This document shows positions 37,563 to 46,996 of a stretch of DNA of 64,000 bases, piece after piece. A program made the translations under genes and the position numbers. Each line of letters starts with the position of its first letter. Position 1 is the first letter of the stretch. The notes below the pieces were generated by a model. That model was not told where the DNA came from. It was given only the letters and a program-made list of their open reading frames with translations, and did no database searches. The DNA is from Modicisalibacter muralis (GTDB lineage Bacteria > Pseudomonadota > Gammaproteobacteria > Pseudomonadales > Halomonadaceae). The stretch spans positions 143,287-207,286 of the forward strand of contig NZ_FNGI01000008.1 of NCBI RefSeq assembly GCF_900102945.1, given 5' to 3'.

Positions 37563-38270
37563 ATGCCCGAGCCCGAATACCAAACCGACCCAAGAACGCC
37601 CGCGCACCCACAACCCACCGCCGATCTCGATTACACCCTGCTCGAAGAGTGGCTGCATAGCATCAGCCACGGTATCGGCGCGGCTTTCAGCCTCGCCGGC
37701 ATGACGGTGTTGATCGTGCTGGCCAGCCTGGCCGCCGATGTCGACCCCTGGAAGATCGTCGGCGTGAGCCTGTACGGCACCAGCCTGGTACTGCTGTACA
37801 CCGCCTCGACGCTTTACCACGGCGCTCGCCACCCGCGACTCAAACGTGCCTTGAAGGTACTCGATCACTGCGCCATCTACGGCCTGATCGCCGGCACCTA
37901 TACGCCCTTCCTGCTGGTCAACCTGCGTGGCCCGCTGGGTTGGACGCTGTTCGCGGTAATCTGGGGCCTGGCACTCGGCGGCATCGCCCTGAAGCTGATC
38001 TGGCCGCGGCGCTTCGGAGTGCTGCGCGTGGCGGTCTACCTGACCATGGGCTGGCTGATCGTGTTCGCCGCCGGGGAAATGGGCGCGCACCTTTCCGATA
38101 CCAGCATCGTCCTGCTCGTCGCCGGCGGCATCACCTACACGGTGGGCGTGGTATTCTACGCGATCCGCGCGATTCCCTTCCATCACGCCATCTGGCACCT
38201 GTTCGTGCTCGGCGGCAGCGTTTGCCACTATTTCGCCGTGTATACCGCGGTGCTGCCCTTTCAGGCCTGA
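37563..38270 (+). CDS. Hemolysin III/PAQR family membrane protein
   Basis: 235 residues after GGAGGG. Seven membrane helices carry the family's histidines and acidic residues: LLEEWLHSISHGIGAA, STLYHGARHPRLK, LDHCAIYGLIAGTYTPF and FHHAIWHLFVLGGS. These His residues bind zinc in PAQR relatives, where some members are ceramidases. The bacterial hemolysin III name reflects an early cloning phenotype; its real role is membrane or lipid related and unproven. Probably a separate or weakly linked unit to ribA. Confidence 0.9.
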   Translation: MPEPEYQTDPRTPAHPQPTADLDYTLLEEWLHSISHGIGAAFSLAGMTVLIVLASLAADVDPWKIVGVSLYGTSLVLLYTASTLYHGARHPRLKRALKVLDHCAIYGLIAGTYTPFLLVNLRGPLGWTLFAVIWGLALGGIALKLIWPRRFGVLRVAVYLTMGWLIVFAAGEMGAHLSDTSIVLLVAGGITYTVGVVFYAIRAIPFHHAIWHLFVLGGSVCHYFAVYTAVLPFQA

Positions 38271-38297
38271 GACGCTTCGGTTAGACATGGGCAGGAC

Positions 38298-39854
38298 TTA
38301 ACTCGGGTTCTCGGCTGCGCGACCCGACGCCGCCTGCCCCCATAGCCTGTTCAGCACATAAGCCAGCACCAGCAACGCGACCACTCCCGTGCCCAGTGCC
38401 GGCAGCGCCGAGCCGGTCAGCCCGGCTACCAGGAAGGCGCACAGGGCGGCCATGCCAGCACACAGCGAATAAGGCAGTTGCGTGCGCACATGATCGATAT
38501 GGTCGCAGGAGGAACCGGCGGACGACAGGATGGTGGTATCGGAAATCGGCGAGCAGTGATCACCGAAGATCCCGCCGCTGAACACCGCAGCGATGGTCAA
38601 TGCCAGGGACAGGTCCATTGCGACCGCGACGGGTATGGCAATCGGGATCATGATCGCGAAAGTGCCGTAAGAGGTGCCGGTCGTGAAGGCAATCACGGCC
38701 CCGATGATAAATAGCAGCACGGGAACAAGCGTGGGCGTAATGCCCTGCTCGGCCACGTTCACGATGTAGTCCGCCGTACCCAACTGGTCGGTGACGCTAC
38801 CGATCGACCAGGCCAGCGTGAGGATGATATACACCAGGGTCATGCTCTTGAAGCCGGTGACCACGATCTCCATGGCTTCGCGAAAATCGAAGAGTTTTTG
38901 CTGCATGCCCATGGCCAGGCCGACGATCACCGCCAGGAAGGTCGCGATCAAAATCGATTGCCCGCCTTTCGCTTCGCCCACGGCGGTGATCAAATCGTTT
39001 TCTGGAAAGTTGCCGGACCACAGAAACAGCACGGGGATCAAACCCACCAATACCGCAATAGGCACCAGCATGTTGCGCTTGCGGGATTGCTCTTCGGATA
39101 CGCTCGGCATCTCCGTCGCCTCCCGGTCGGACGGTGGCTGGGCACCCTCGGCGAGCACCTTACCCGTGGTGCGTGCGCGGTGTTCGGCGCCTGCCATGGG
39201 GCCGAAGTCCCACCCGGTCAACACCACCAGCAGGATCATCGTCAGCGCCAACCAGGCATAGAAATTCATCGGGATCGTGGCCAGGTAGATCAGATAGTCC
39301 GAACCCGATATTCCCAGCGTGTTGAGCTGGGTACCGATCAGCCCCATCACGAAGACCACCCAGGTAGATACCGGGCCGAGAAGGCACATGGGCGCGGATG
39401 TCGAATCGACGATGTAGGCGAGCTTTTCCCGCGACACACGCATCCTGTCGGTGATCGGGCGCATCACACTACCCACCGTCAACGCATTGAAATAATCCTC
39501 GAAGAAGATGAGCACGCCAAAGCCCATCGTCGCTCCCTGCGCCCCGCGTGGGGATTTTACTTTGCGTGAGATTGCCCGGGCGATGGCGTTGGCACCGCCG
39601 GTACGCTGCAACACGGTGATCAGCACACCGAACAGGCCACAGTAGATCAGTACGGTTGCACTCCATTCATCGCCCACGCTGGGAATGATGAAGTCAGCGA
39701 AACTGGCATGCAGACCGGCGACGGGATTCCATCCATTGAGCATGGTGGCACCCAACCAGACCCCGCAGAACAATGCGGGAATGACGTTACGCGTCACCAG
39801 CGCGAGCGCGATCGCCAGTAACGGCGGCAGCAAAGAGAGTAGCTCGAACGACAT
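38298..39854 (-). CDS. NhaC-family Na+/H+ antiporter
   Basis: 518 residues from ATG 39854 (ACAGGAA upstream), two codons inside the longest frame. Ten to twelve membrane helices. The family blocks FFEDYFNALTVGSVMRPITD, VDSTSAPMCLLGPVSTWVVF, GTSYGTFAIMIPIAIPVA and GDHCSPISDTTILSSAGSSC are diagnostic. A cytoplasmic loop of about 45 residues (residues 215-260) interrupts the middle. NhaC members exchange Na+ for H+ or carboxylates. It is third in an apparent GST-amidase-nhaC operon (22-bp gap to the amidase), so it may move the amidase's substrate or product. Confidence 0.92.
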   Translation of the reverse strand: MSFELLSLLPPLLAIALALVTRNVIPALFCGVWLGATMLNGWNPVAGLHASFADFIIPSVGDEWSATVLIYCGLFGVLITVLQRTGGANAIARAISRKVKSPRGAQGATMGFGVLIFFEDYFNALTVGSVMRPITDRMRVSREKLAYIVDSTSAPMCLLGPVSTWVVFVMGLIGTQLNTLGISGSDYLIYLATIPMNFYAWLALTMILLVVLTGWDFGPMAGAEHRARTTGKVLAEGAQPPSDREATEMPSVSEEQSRKRNMLVPIAVLVGLIPVLFLWSGNFPENDLITAVGEAKGGQSILIATFLAVIVGLAMGMQQKLFDFREAMEIVVTGFKSMTLVYIILTLAWSIGSVTDQLGTADYIVNVAEQGITPTLVPVLLFIIGAVIAFTTGTSYGTFAIMIPIAIPVAVAMDLSLALTIAAVFSGGIFGDHCSPISDTTILSSAGSSCDHIDHVRTQLPYSLCAGMAALCAFLVAGLTGSALPALGTGVVALLVLAYVLNRLWGQAASGRAAENPS

Positions 39855-39875
39855 AAACAATTCCTGTTGTTGTCA

Positions 39876-41267
39876 TTAACCATTCCAAGCGTTGCGGCCC
39901 AGGCGGTATGGCGCCGCCCCCAGACGCCGTTCCGCGCCCAACGCGATCGCCAACAGCCTGGCTTCATCGAAGCCTCGTGCGATCAACTGCAGCCCTACCG
40001 GCATACCGAAAGTATCAAGACCCACCGGCATTGTCAGTGCGCATAGGTGAAGGTAGTTGATGAATGCGGTGTTGCGCAGAATGCGCCCATTGGCGGCGAG
40101 AAAATACTCTTCGTCATCCACCTCGCTAAAGCACGGTGCTGGCATGGGCACCGTTGGTGTGGCGACGACGTCCACCTCAGCAAAACGCTGGACCGCCTGC
40201 GCCGCAAGACGCGACATGCGACGCAGGCGTTGTTGATAGATGCCGGCCGATAGGGCACCGGCTTGGGCGATATCTTCTGCCATGTCCGGACCGAGTCGCT
40301 CGAGCCATGCCGGTAACTGCAAAGCCAGGAATAGAGACAGTTCCGTACCCACTAGGCCGCCCTCGCGGAAAAGCGCATCGGCCGCCCGCGCCTCGGGAAA
40401 CTCGAAATCAATCAACCGCGCGCCAGCCGCTTCCAGCTCACGTAAGGCTTGCCACGCCGCCTCGGCAATGCTCGGGTCACAGCCCTCCCAAAACATAGCC
40501 TTGGGCAGACCGATGCGCACCCCAGCCAGTGACAATGGCTTCTGCATGGAAAGTCCATCGCCTTCGCGTCCTTCCAGCGCCGCCACTCCGATAGCGATGT
40601 CAGCGACGCTACGCGCCAGCAGACCCAAACTATCCAGGCTGTGGCTAAGCGGCACCACCCCGGTGGCCGGTAAGCGGCCATGCGTCAACTTCAAGCCTAC
40701 CGTGCCCGTCATGGCGGCGGGCACGCGCACCGAGCCCGCCGTGTCGGTACCCAGCGCCAGCGCAGCGCTGCCCTCGGCCACGCTCACGGCGGCGCCACTG
40801 GAAGACCCGCCACACACTTTTGATGGGTCCCAGGGGTTGCGTGGCCCTTCTCCGGCAGGCGAGGTACCCAGGCTCGTGAAAGCGAATGCCACGGTTTGGG
40901 TTTTGCCGGTGAATATGGCCTGCTGGCGGCGCAGGCGAGCAGCCACGGGACCATCCTGCTGCCAAGGCGGCGGCAAGACACTTTCGCTACCGGCGCGTGT
41001 TTCCCAGCCGGAAAGGGCAATATTGTCCTTGATCGAAACAGGCACGCCCTGCAGCGGTCCCCGAACCCTGCCGGCAGCGAAGTCGCTGTCCACCGCTTCC
41101 GCCTGGGTGCGCAGCCCTTCGGGCGACCAGGCAGTGTAGGCGCGCAGCATGGGAACATGCGCATCGATGGCCCGATCGGCCAGATCGCGTGCCCGTATAC
41201 GGCCCTCGCGTATGGCCTTGAGACAGCCCATCAATGTCGGATCGTCGCCGAGACGCTTGCCTGCCAT
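39876..41267 (-). CDS. Amidase (amidase-signature family)
   Basis: 463 residues from ATG 41267 (AACGGG upstream); ATG 41285 is the alternative, and the longest frame to 41426 runs into the GST gene. The catalytic Lys is in IFTGKTQTVAFAFT, the cis-Ser in VCGGSSSGAAVS and the nucleophile Ser in GTDTAGSVRVPAAMTG. Substrate unknown. It shares only the family signature with the other amidase of this window (13736-15163). Its position between a glutathione S-transferase and an NhaC antiporter hints at processing of an imported amide, which is conjecture. Confidence 0.9.
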   Translation of the reverse strand: MAGKRLGDDPTLMGCLKAIREGRIRARDLADRAIDAHVPMLRAYTAWSPEGLRTQAEAVDSDFAAGRVRGPLQGVPVSIKDNIALSGWETRAGSESVLPPPWQQDGPVAARLRRQQAIFTGKTQTVAFAFTSLGTSPAGEGPRNPWDPSKVCGGSSSGAAVSVAEGSAALALGTDTAGSVRVPAAMTGTVGLKLTHGRLPATGVVPLSHSLDSLGLLARSVADIAIGVAALEGREGDGLSMQKPLSLAGVRIGLPKAMFWEGCDPSIAEAAWQALRELEAAGARLIDFEFPEARAADALFREGGLVGTELSLFLALQLPAWLERLGPDMAEDIAQAGALSAGIYQQRLRRMSRLAAQAVQRFAEVDVVATPTVPMPAPCFSEVDDEEYFLAANGRILRNTAFINYLHLCALTMPVGLDTFGMPVGLQLIARGFDEARLLAIALGAERRLGAAPYRLGRNAWNG

Positions 41268-41301
41268 GAATACCCGTTTCACCATCAAAGGGATGAAGGC
41301 G

Positions 41302-41937
41302 CTATGCCAACGCTGCTGCTTCCAACGCCGCCTGCTCGCGCTCACGCGCCACAGCCATCGCCGGGCGTTCGTTGCAGCGCAGCCGGTAGGCCTCAAGCGC
41401 TTCCGGCAACGGTTGCTTGAAGGCATGCGCCCAGTTCAAGGTATGGCCCAGCAGGATATCCGCCACCGTGAACGGCTCGCCAAGCAGCCAGCCCTGGCCA
41501 TCGAAGCCGCGTTGCAAGGCCGCCAACGCACGCTGGAACTCCCAGGCCGCGGTAGGCAACACCGCCGGCACGCGACGCTCCTGGGGCAAGGCAAACTTGT
41601 GCTTGGCCTGGGTCCACAGGGGTTGTTCCAGCTCGCTAATAACGAAAAGCAGCCACTGATCGACGCGCGCACGCTGCTGGAGATCGTCCGGCAGCAATCG
41701 CCCTTCGCCATAACGCTCGGCCAGGTAGCGGCAAATCGCCACCGACTCGAACAGCGTCAGTTCGCCATCGCTCAGCGCCGGCAGCTTGCCATCGGGGTGA
41801 CGCGCCAAATGCTCGGCGCCCTGGTTGACGCCCTCGCGCAGATCGACATGCTGGCAGGCATACTCGAGTCCAAGCTCCTCAAGTGTCCAGGCGACCCGCA
41901 GCGAGCGGGTGTTGGGATAGGAATACAAGGTGATCAT
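41302..41937 (-). CDS. Glutathione S-transferase family protein
   Basis: 211 residues from ATG 41937, where the thioredoxin-like domain begins (MITLYSYPNTRSLRVAWTLEELGLEY). The glutathione-contact motif GKLPALSDGELTLFESVAICRYLAERY is intact, followed by the all-helical C-terminal domain. The active residue is probably Ser12 or Tyr7, since PNTRS replaces the Cys motif. Cytoplasmic conjugation or isomerisation is expected. First gene of the GST-amidase-nhaC run, about 35 bp before the amidase start. Confidence 0.9.
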   Translation of the reverse strand: MITLYSYPNTRSLRVAWTLEELGLEYACQHVDLREGVNQGAEHLARHPDGKLPALSDGELTLFESVAICRYLAERYGEGRLLPDDLQQRARVDQWLLFVISELEQPLWTQAKHKFALPQERRVPAVLPTAAWEFQRALAALQRGFDGQGWLLGEPFTVADILLGHTLNWAHAFKQPLPEALEAYRLRCNERPAMAVAREREQAALEAAALA

Positions 41938-42028
41938 CACGAGCTCCGAGCGTGAATAATCCATGCAGTGTAGCCAACCGACCACGCAGCGCGTAGGCAT
42001 AGGATCGAATCGGGCACTCGTCGACGCG

Positions 42029-42051
42029 AAAAGGCCCCAACGAGTGGGGCC
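42029..42051 (-). terminator. Intrinsic terminator after the small exported protein gene
   Basis: On the minus strand GGCCCCA (42051-42045) pairs with TGGGGCC (42039-42033) around CTCGT, followed by TTTT (42032-42029). Confidence 0.75.
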
Positions 42052-42081
42052 CAGGTAAAAATCTCAAGTGGCGGCTAGCAC

Positions 42082-42372
42082 TTACCAGTCGGCAGCATTG
42101 CCTATCTGTGCTTCATTGTCGTTGCTGACCGGGAAATTGGTGCGCTGATCGCCGAGGGCGATGATGTTGCGCTGAGTCTCGGCCAGCGCCGCGCTTGAGC
42201 CGGCGAAGCGGTAGTCATGGATATCGGCTGCGCTGGTCTGCTCCACATTGGGAGCGCCATGTGCCAGCGGCTCGTGGTTGACCAGCAAGCCTTGCTCGGA
42301 AGCCACGCTGGCCTGGGCAGCGACCGGTAATGCAGCGAATACGAGTGCGGCTAGGGTAGTCTGGAGTTTCAT
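42082..42372 (-). CDS. Small exported protein of unknown function
   Basis: 96 residues from ATG 42372 after AGAGGTGCC. A signal peptide (KLQTTLAALVFAALPVAAQA) leaves a mature part of about 75 residues without cysteine or recognised domain. The mature part is rich in Ala, Asn, Gln and His (LVNHEPLAHGAPNVEQTSAA). It is its own unit with a terminator, so it is a real gene. It resembles short periplasmic proteins of the DUF4148 kind in size and composition only; I do not assign it. Confidence 0.72.
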   Translation of the reverse strand: MKLQTTLAALVFAALPVAAQASVASEQGLLVNHEPLAHGAPNVEQTSAADIHDYRFAGSSAALAETQRNIIALGDQRTNFPVSNDNEAQIGNAADW

Positions 42373-42535
42373 GATTGGCACCTCTTGTCGGTGTTGATTG
42401 ATGCCAAGCATTTTATAAGCAACTTAATTAACCTGCTAACAAATAATGTCGATCATGATGATAGGCCTCTCCTATTGGCCTTGCAATATTTATAGTGATG
42501 CCAGATTGCGACGCACCTCATGGCGACAGCCGAGA

Positions 42536-43312
42536 CTAGGCTGTCTGGCTTTCACGCATTTTCTTGATCAGCTCGTAGGCATTGCCTATCTCGATGGTTC
42601 GTTCCTTGGCCATCTCGCGCATGCTTTCGGGCAGGCCCTTGCCGGCCAGCTTATCGGGATGATTCTGGCTCATCAGGCGCCGATAGGTCCGCTTGATGTC
42701 AGCGTCGCTGGCGTCGGAATCGACGCCCAGCACCCGGTAGGCATCTTCCAACGACAGCCCGGAAGAGGCCCCGGGCGCTTGAGCGCCAGCGCCTCTCAGC
42801 ATGGCTTCGATCTGCTGAATTTCCGCTTCGGAGCAGCCCAGGCCACGCGCCACTCGCAGCAGCATCTCATGCTCGGCGGGGTGCAGTTTGCCATCGGCGG
42901 CAATCGCCGAAAGCTGTACCTGGATAAACACCTGCAGCAAGGCGCGCTGGCCACGGGTGATACGCCGCACGGTGGCCAGCTCGGCATCCAGATCGAAATC
43001 CGCCGATTTGCCGCGGGTGAACGCTGCCCTGGCCTGCGCGCGCTGCGCTTCATTCAAGCGTAAGCGCTCCCACAGCCGCCGGGAGACGTCGAGTTCCTCC
43101 TCGGTGACTTGGCCATCGGCCTTGCACACGCAACCCATCACCGCGAAGGTGGAGTCCAGAAACTGCGTCTGCACCTGGGCCAGCCTGCCCAGCACACTCA
43201 CGCGTCCCAGGCGCTTGGCGAGCCAATAAGCGAGCGCCGCGCCTATCAGCATGCCCAGCAGGTCGCCGACCAGGTAACCCAGAACCGCTCCAATCACGAT
43301 GGCTATCAGCAT
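42536..43312 (-). CDS. djlA: DjlA-type membrane-anchored co-chaperone
   Basis: 258 residues. An N-terminal glycine-rich membrane helix (AIVIGAVLGYLVGDLLGMLIGAALAYWL in two blocks) precedes a TerB-like helical domain (residues about 45-165). A C-terminal J domain follows with HPD in RRLMSQNHPDKLAGKGLPE. DjlA stimulates DnaK from the inner membrane. The length and order match E. coli DjlA. It is transcribed in the same direction as dxs, 47 bp downstream of it. Confidence 0.93.
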   Translation of the reverse strand: MLIAIVIGAVLGYLVGDLLGMLIGAALAYWLAKRLGRVSVLGRLAQVQTQFLDSTFAVMGCVCKADGQVTEEELDVSRRLWERLRLNEAQRAQARAAFTRGKSADFDLDAELATVRRITRGQRALLQVFIQVQLSAIAADGKLHPAEHEMLLRVARGLGCSEAEIQQIEAMLRGAGAQAPGASSGLSLEDAYRVLGVDSDASDADIKRTYRRLMSQNHPDKLAGKGLPESMREMAKERTIEIGNAYELIKKMRESQTA

Positions 43313-43359
43313 GGCTCTCTCGTTTGTCTCTCTTTAATGGCAATGACCGTTTCGCGGTG

Positions 43360-45306
43360 TTATTGGCCCGATGCGTCGCGGCGTCCCGCCTCGCGACGTT
43401 GGCGAATCGCCGCCTCGATACCGATAGCGTCGAGCCCGCATTCCTCGAGCAGTTCCGCCGGTTTGCCGTGCTCGACGAAGGCATCGGGCAGCCCCAGGTT
43501 GAGTACCGCCGCCTGCACGCCCTCGGCGGCCAGTAGCTCATTGACCGCGCTGCCGGCACCGCCGGCCACGACGTTCTCTTCCAGCGTCACCAGCAGGTCG
43601 TGGTTACGCGCCGCGTCGAGCACCGCCTGGCGATCCAGCGGCTTGATCGAGCGCATGTTGAAATGACTGGCATCAAGGCGTTCGGCGACCTCGGCGGCCG
43701 GCACGTTGAGACTGCCGAAAGCCAGTAATGCCACCCCCGAGCCTTCCCGGCGCACTTCGGCGCAGCCGATCTCGACGGGCTCGAGATGCTCGGGGATCGC
43801 TACGCCCGGCCCGGTGCCACGCGGGTAGCGTACCGCCGCCGGCCCGTTGTGATGGTAGGCGGCGCTGAGCATGGCGCGACACTCGGCCTCGTCGGCGGGG
43901 GCCATGATCACCAGGCCGGGCACGCAGCGCAGATAGGAGAGGTCCAGCGCGCCGTGGTGGGTGGGGCCGTCCTCGCCGACCAGCCCGGCGCGGTCGATGG
44001 CGAAGGTCACGTCGAGGTGCTGCACGGCGACGTCGTGGATCAGTTGATCGTAGCCGCGTTGCAGAAACGTCGAATAGATCGCCACCACCGGTTTCATGCC
44101 CTCGCAGGCCATGCCGGCGGCCAGCGTCACCGCATGCTGCTCGGCGATGGCCACGTCGTAGTAACGCTGGGAATACTGCTGCGAGAAGCGGATCAGGTCC
44201 GAACCTTCGCGCATCGCCGGGGTGATGCCGATCAGCCGATCGTCCGCTGCAGCCATATCGCACAGCCAATCGCCGAACACATTACAATACTTGCGTGGCT
44301 TGACCTTGGGGGTCACGGGGGGCTGATCGGCAGGCGCCTGGGGCTCGGTCTTGGGTGCCGGCGCCGGGTCCTTCTCCAGCTTGGTGATGGCATGGTAGCC
44401 AATCGGGTCGGCCTCGGCGGGTCGAAAGCCCTTACCCTTGCAGGTCTTGATATGCAGGAACTGCGGACCATCCAGATCACGCATGTTGCGCAGCGTCTGC
44501 GTGAGCCCCGGCAAGTCATGGCCATCGATCGGGCCGATGTAGTTGAAGCCCATCTCCTCGAACAGTGTCGCCGGGCTGACCATGCCTTTCATGTGTTCTT
44601 CGGTACGCCGCGCCAGCTCCAGCGCGCCGGGCAATCGCGAGAGCACCTTCTTGCCGCCCTCGCGCACCGTGGTGTAGGTCTTGCTGGCGAACACCCGCGC
44701 CAGGTAGCTGGCCATGCCGCCGACATTCTCGGAAATCGACATCTCGTTGTCGTTGAGAACCACCAGCAGGTTGGCGTCGACGTGGCCGGCGTGGGCCAGA
44801 GCCTCGAAGGCCATGCCGGCGGACAGCGCGCCATCGCCGATCACCGCGCAGACCCGCCGCGACTCGCCACGCGTGCGCGCGGCCAGCGCCATGCCCAGCG
44901 CGGCGCTGATCGAGGTGCTGGAATGGCCGACGCCGAAGGTGTCGTAGTCCGATTCGCTGCGCCTGGGGAACGCCGCCAGGCCGCCGTACTGACGAATCGA
45001 GGTCATCGCCTCGCGCCGACCGGTGAGGATCTTGTGCGGGTAGGCCTGGTGGCCGACATCCCACACCAGCCGGTCGAATGGCGTCTCCAGCGCATGATGC
45101 AGGGCCACGGTCAATTCGACCACGCCCAGCCCGGCGCCAAAATGCCCGCCGCTACAGCCGACGCTGTAAAGCAGATAGGCGCGCAGCTCATCGGCCAGTT
45201 CGCGCAGTTGCGCCGAGCTCATGGCGCGCAGCGCGGCGGGCGTATCGATGGTGTCGAGCAACGGCGTGGCCGGACGCTCGACGGGAATCTCGTCGAACAA
45301 CTTCAT
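43360..45306 (-). CDS. dxs: 1-Deoxy-D-xylulose-5-phosphate synthase
   Basis: 648 residues from ATG 45306. The thiamine-diphosphate motif is [14 protein letters not shown]...LNDNEMSIS, and the His residues of [19 protein letters not shown] and [15 protein letters not shown] are present. It joins pyruvate and glyceraldehyde 3-phosphate to begin the MEP isoprenoid pathway and also feeds thiazole synthesis by ThiG. A Pro/Lys-rich linker near residues 320-345 ([16 protein letters not shown]) between the first two domains is longer than in E. coli. It is separated from ispA by a 141-bp repeat. Confidence 0.97.
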   Translation of the reverse strand: MKLFDEIPVERPATPLLDTIDTPAALRAMSSAQLRELADELRAYLLYSVGCSGGHFGAGLGVVELTVALHHALETPFDRLVWDVGHQAYPHKILTGRREAMTSIRQYGGLAAFPRRSESDYDTFGVGHSSTSISAALGMALAARTRGESRRVCAVIGDGALSAGMAFEALAHAGHVDANLLVVLNDNEMSISENVGGMASYLARVFASKTYTTVREGGKKVLSRLPGALELARRTEEHMKGMVSPATLFEEMGFNYIGPIDGHDLPGLTQTLRNMRDLDGPQFLHIKTCKGKGFRPAEADPIGYHAITKLEKDPAPAPKTEPQAPADQPPVTPKVKPRKYCNVFGDWLCDMAAADDRLIGITPAMREGSDLIRFSQQYSQRYYDVAIAEQHAVTLAAGMACEGMKPVVAIYSTFLQRGYDQLIHDVAVQHLDVTFAIDRAGLVGEDGPTHHGALDLSYLRCVPGLVIMAPADEAECRAMLSAAYHHNGPAAVRYPRGTGPGVAIPEHLEPVEIGCAEVRREGSGVALLAFGSLNVPAAEVAERLDASHFNMRSIKPLDRQAVLDAARNHDLLVTLEENVVAGGAGSAVNELLAAEGVQAAVLNLGLPDAFVEHGKPAELLEECGLDAIGIEAAIRQRREAGRRDASGQ

Positions 45307-45360
45307 GGGCTTGTCTTCTGTCAAATGAAGCGCTGTATCGATTAATCAGTGCTTCCTTGT

Positions 45361-45501
45361 GAGGGTGTTTACAAAACAGGCGAACGAAGGCATGACAAGG
45401 CGAAATTGAGCGAAAAAGCGCAGTTTACGATAGGTAAATGAGCATTTTGAGGAAAATTTCAACGCTGTATTGCCGAGTGCAGGCATTTTGTAGACATCCT
45501 C
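45361..45501. repeat. 141-bp hairpin-forming MITE-like intergenic repeat
   Basis: The ends are imperfect inverted repeats: GAGGGTGTTTACAAAA at the left and, inverted at the right, GAGGATGTCTACAAAA. The pairing continues inward through GCGAAATT against AATTTC to a centre TTTACGATAGGTAAA, so the whole segment folds into one long imperfect hairpin. Its base composition is lower in GC than the flanks, no ORF is present, and its right end touches the ispA stop codon exactly. It has the architecture of a non-autonomous mobile repeat. Copy number elsewhere cannot be seen from here. Confidence 0.68.
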
Positions 45502-46389
45502 TCAGTAGTCGCGCTCGATCATATACTTGGCCAGCTCGGCCAGCGGTACGCCGGCCTCGCCCAATGGCGCGAGAGCCGCCAGCGCTTCATCGAGCAGCTC
45601 GCGGGCCCTGGCACGAGCGCCATCGAGGCCGAGCAAGGCCGGGTAGGTGGGCTTGTCGTGCGCCGCATCGGCGCCGGAGGTCTTGCCCAGCGTAAAGGTG
45701 TCGCCGGTAACGTCGAGCACGTCGTCGTGAATCTGGAAAGCCAGGCCGATCGCCGCGGCGTAGGCATCGAGCGCCGCCATGCGCGGGTCGCTTTCGTCGA
45801 CGGCCGTCAGCGCACCCAGGCGTACCGCGGCGCGGATCAACGCGCCGGTCTTGTAACGATGCACGGTGGCCAGCGTCTCGACATCCGACGCTTCGCCCAC
45901 CGCGTCGATATCCAGCGCCTGGCCAGCGACCATGCCGTCGCGACCGGCGGCCTGGGCCAGGGTGCGGATCATCGCCGCCAGGCGCGGCCGGGCGGCATCG
46001 GCGAGCAGCTCGAAGGCCAGCGCCTGCAAGGCGTCGCCGGCGAGAATCGCCGTGGCTTCGTCGAAGGCACGATGCACGGTGGGCCGACCACGCCGCAGGT
46101 CGTCGTCGTCCATGGCCGGCAGGTCGTCGTGAACCAGCGAATAGGCGTGAATCAGCTCTACCGCCAGCGCCGCGACGTCAAGATCGTCGTCGCTGGCACC
46201 CAACGCGCGACCGGCGCCATACACCAGCACCGGCCGTAGCCGCTTGCCGCCCGTTACCGCATGGCGCATCGCCGCTTCTAGCCGTTCGGCGGGCATATCG
46301 CGATGAGCGAACAGCGCGTCAAGCTCGGCATCGATGCGTGCCCGGTCGGCACTCAGACGCAACGGCAGTGCCACCGATTCAGTGGTCAT
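45502..46389 (-). CDS. ispA: Farnesyl diphosphate synthase
   Basis: 295 residues from ATG 46389, which overlaps the end of xseB. The first Asp-rich motif is HDDLPAMDDDDLRRGR and the second is HDDVLDVTGDTFTLGK. GGKRLRPVLVYGAG binds the isopentenyl diphosphate. It makes C15 (and C10) prenyl diphosphates for ubiquinone and undecaprenol. Part of xseB-ispA-dxs. The C-terminal motif ends KYMIERDY as in other IspA proteins. Confidence 0.96.
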   Translation of the reverse strand: MTTESVALPLRLSADRARIDAELDALFAHRDMPAERLEAAMRHAVTGGKRLRPVLVYGAGRALGASDDDLDVAALAVELIHAYSLVHDDLPAMDDDDLRRGRPTVHRAFDEATAILAGDALQALAFELLADAARPRLAAMIRTLAQAAGRDGMVAGQALDIDAVGEASDVETLATVHRYKTGALIRAAVRLGALTAVDESDPRMAALDAYAAAIGLAFQIHDDVLDVTGDTFTLGKTSGADAAHDKPTYPALLGLDGARARARELLDEALAALAPLGEAGVPLAELAKYMIERDY

Positions 46390-46651
46390 CGTCGGCCTCC
46401 GCCGGTCGCTTGGGCGTGTCGAACGCCGCCTCGGCGAGCGTGCCGTCGGGCTGTTCGACCAGCGCCCGCACCTTGAGTTCGGCTTCATCGAGGCGGCGCT
46501 GGGCATCGCGCGTCAGGCGCACGCCCTGTTCGAAAGCCGTCAACGACTGCTCCAGCGATAATTCGCCAGATTCCAGCTGGCCGACCAATGCCTCGAGCCG
46601 ATCCAACGTGGCGGCGAAATCTTCCGGAGCCGCCTTGTCCTTGTCTGGCAT
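46379..46651 (-). CDS. xseB: Exodeoxyribonuclease VII small subunit
   Basis: 90 residues from ATG 46651, the usual length; the frame opens much earlier but only this part aligns. The two-helix hairpin FAATLDRLEALVGQLESGELSLEQSLTAFEQGV matches XseB almost throughout. The C-terminal 25 residues are acidic and variable. It binds XseA, which is not in this window, to degrade single-stranded DNA. It overlaps the ispA start by 11 bp. Confidence 0.94.
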   Translation of the reverse strand: MPDKDKAAPEDFAATLDRLEALVGQLESGELSLEQSLTAFEQGVRLTRDAQRRLDEAELKVRALVEQPDGTLAEAAFDTPKRPAEADDDH

Positions 46652-46996
46652 GACGCGCCTCGCTCGTCGAAGCGGGCCGGCGGCCCGCGCATGTCCGTGT
46701 TCTGGCGGCACAGTATACACGCACCGCCCCCGGGTGCGTCTGCCCTTGGGCCTGTTCGAAGCCGGCAAAATCGTCGAATTCACGTGTATTTCGCTCATAC
46801 ACAAGCGCCGGCTTTTTCATCCAGCACCAGACCGGTTGTGCTACGATATGGCCCCTGTTGGCGCGCTCCATTCGATCGCGTGGCCCCCGCCCCATCTTGC
46901 CTCCGGGCCGTTGCCTTCACGAAAGTGCCATGCCGGCAGGTCTAAAAATCATACTGACATAGAGCGGCACCCGCCGCCGAAAGGGTTGATTCGACA
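46652..46996. other. Divergent xseB/serA intergenic region
   Basis: 345 bp without a gene. On the plus strand AAGCCGGC (46759-46766) can pair with GCCGGCTT (46807-46814). The roughly 40-nt loop contains a nested GTGTA/TACAC stem (46784-46802), and T5 follows, a terminator-like structure. A likely serA promoter, extended -10 TGCTACGAT, is at 46839-46847. The rest shows nothing I can name. Confidence 0.45.

Noticed and set aside
36605..37618. 337-codon frame antisense to hemE and ribA
   Set aside because: It crosses two certain genes and their promoters and shows no protein-like pattern.
43786..45345. 519-codon open frame antisense to dxs
   Set aside because: G/C-rich third positions keep the opposite strand open; no ribosome site or recognisable domain, and dxs is certain.
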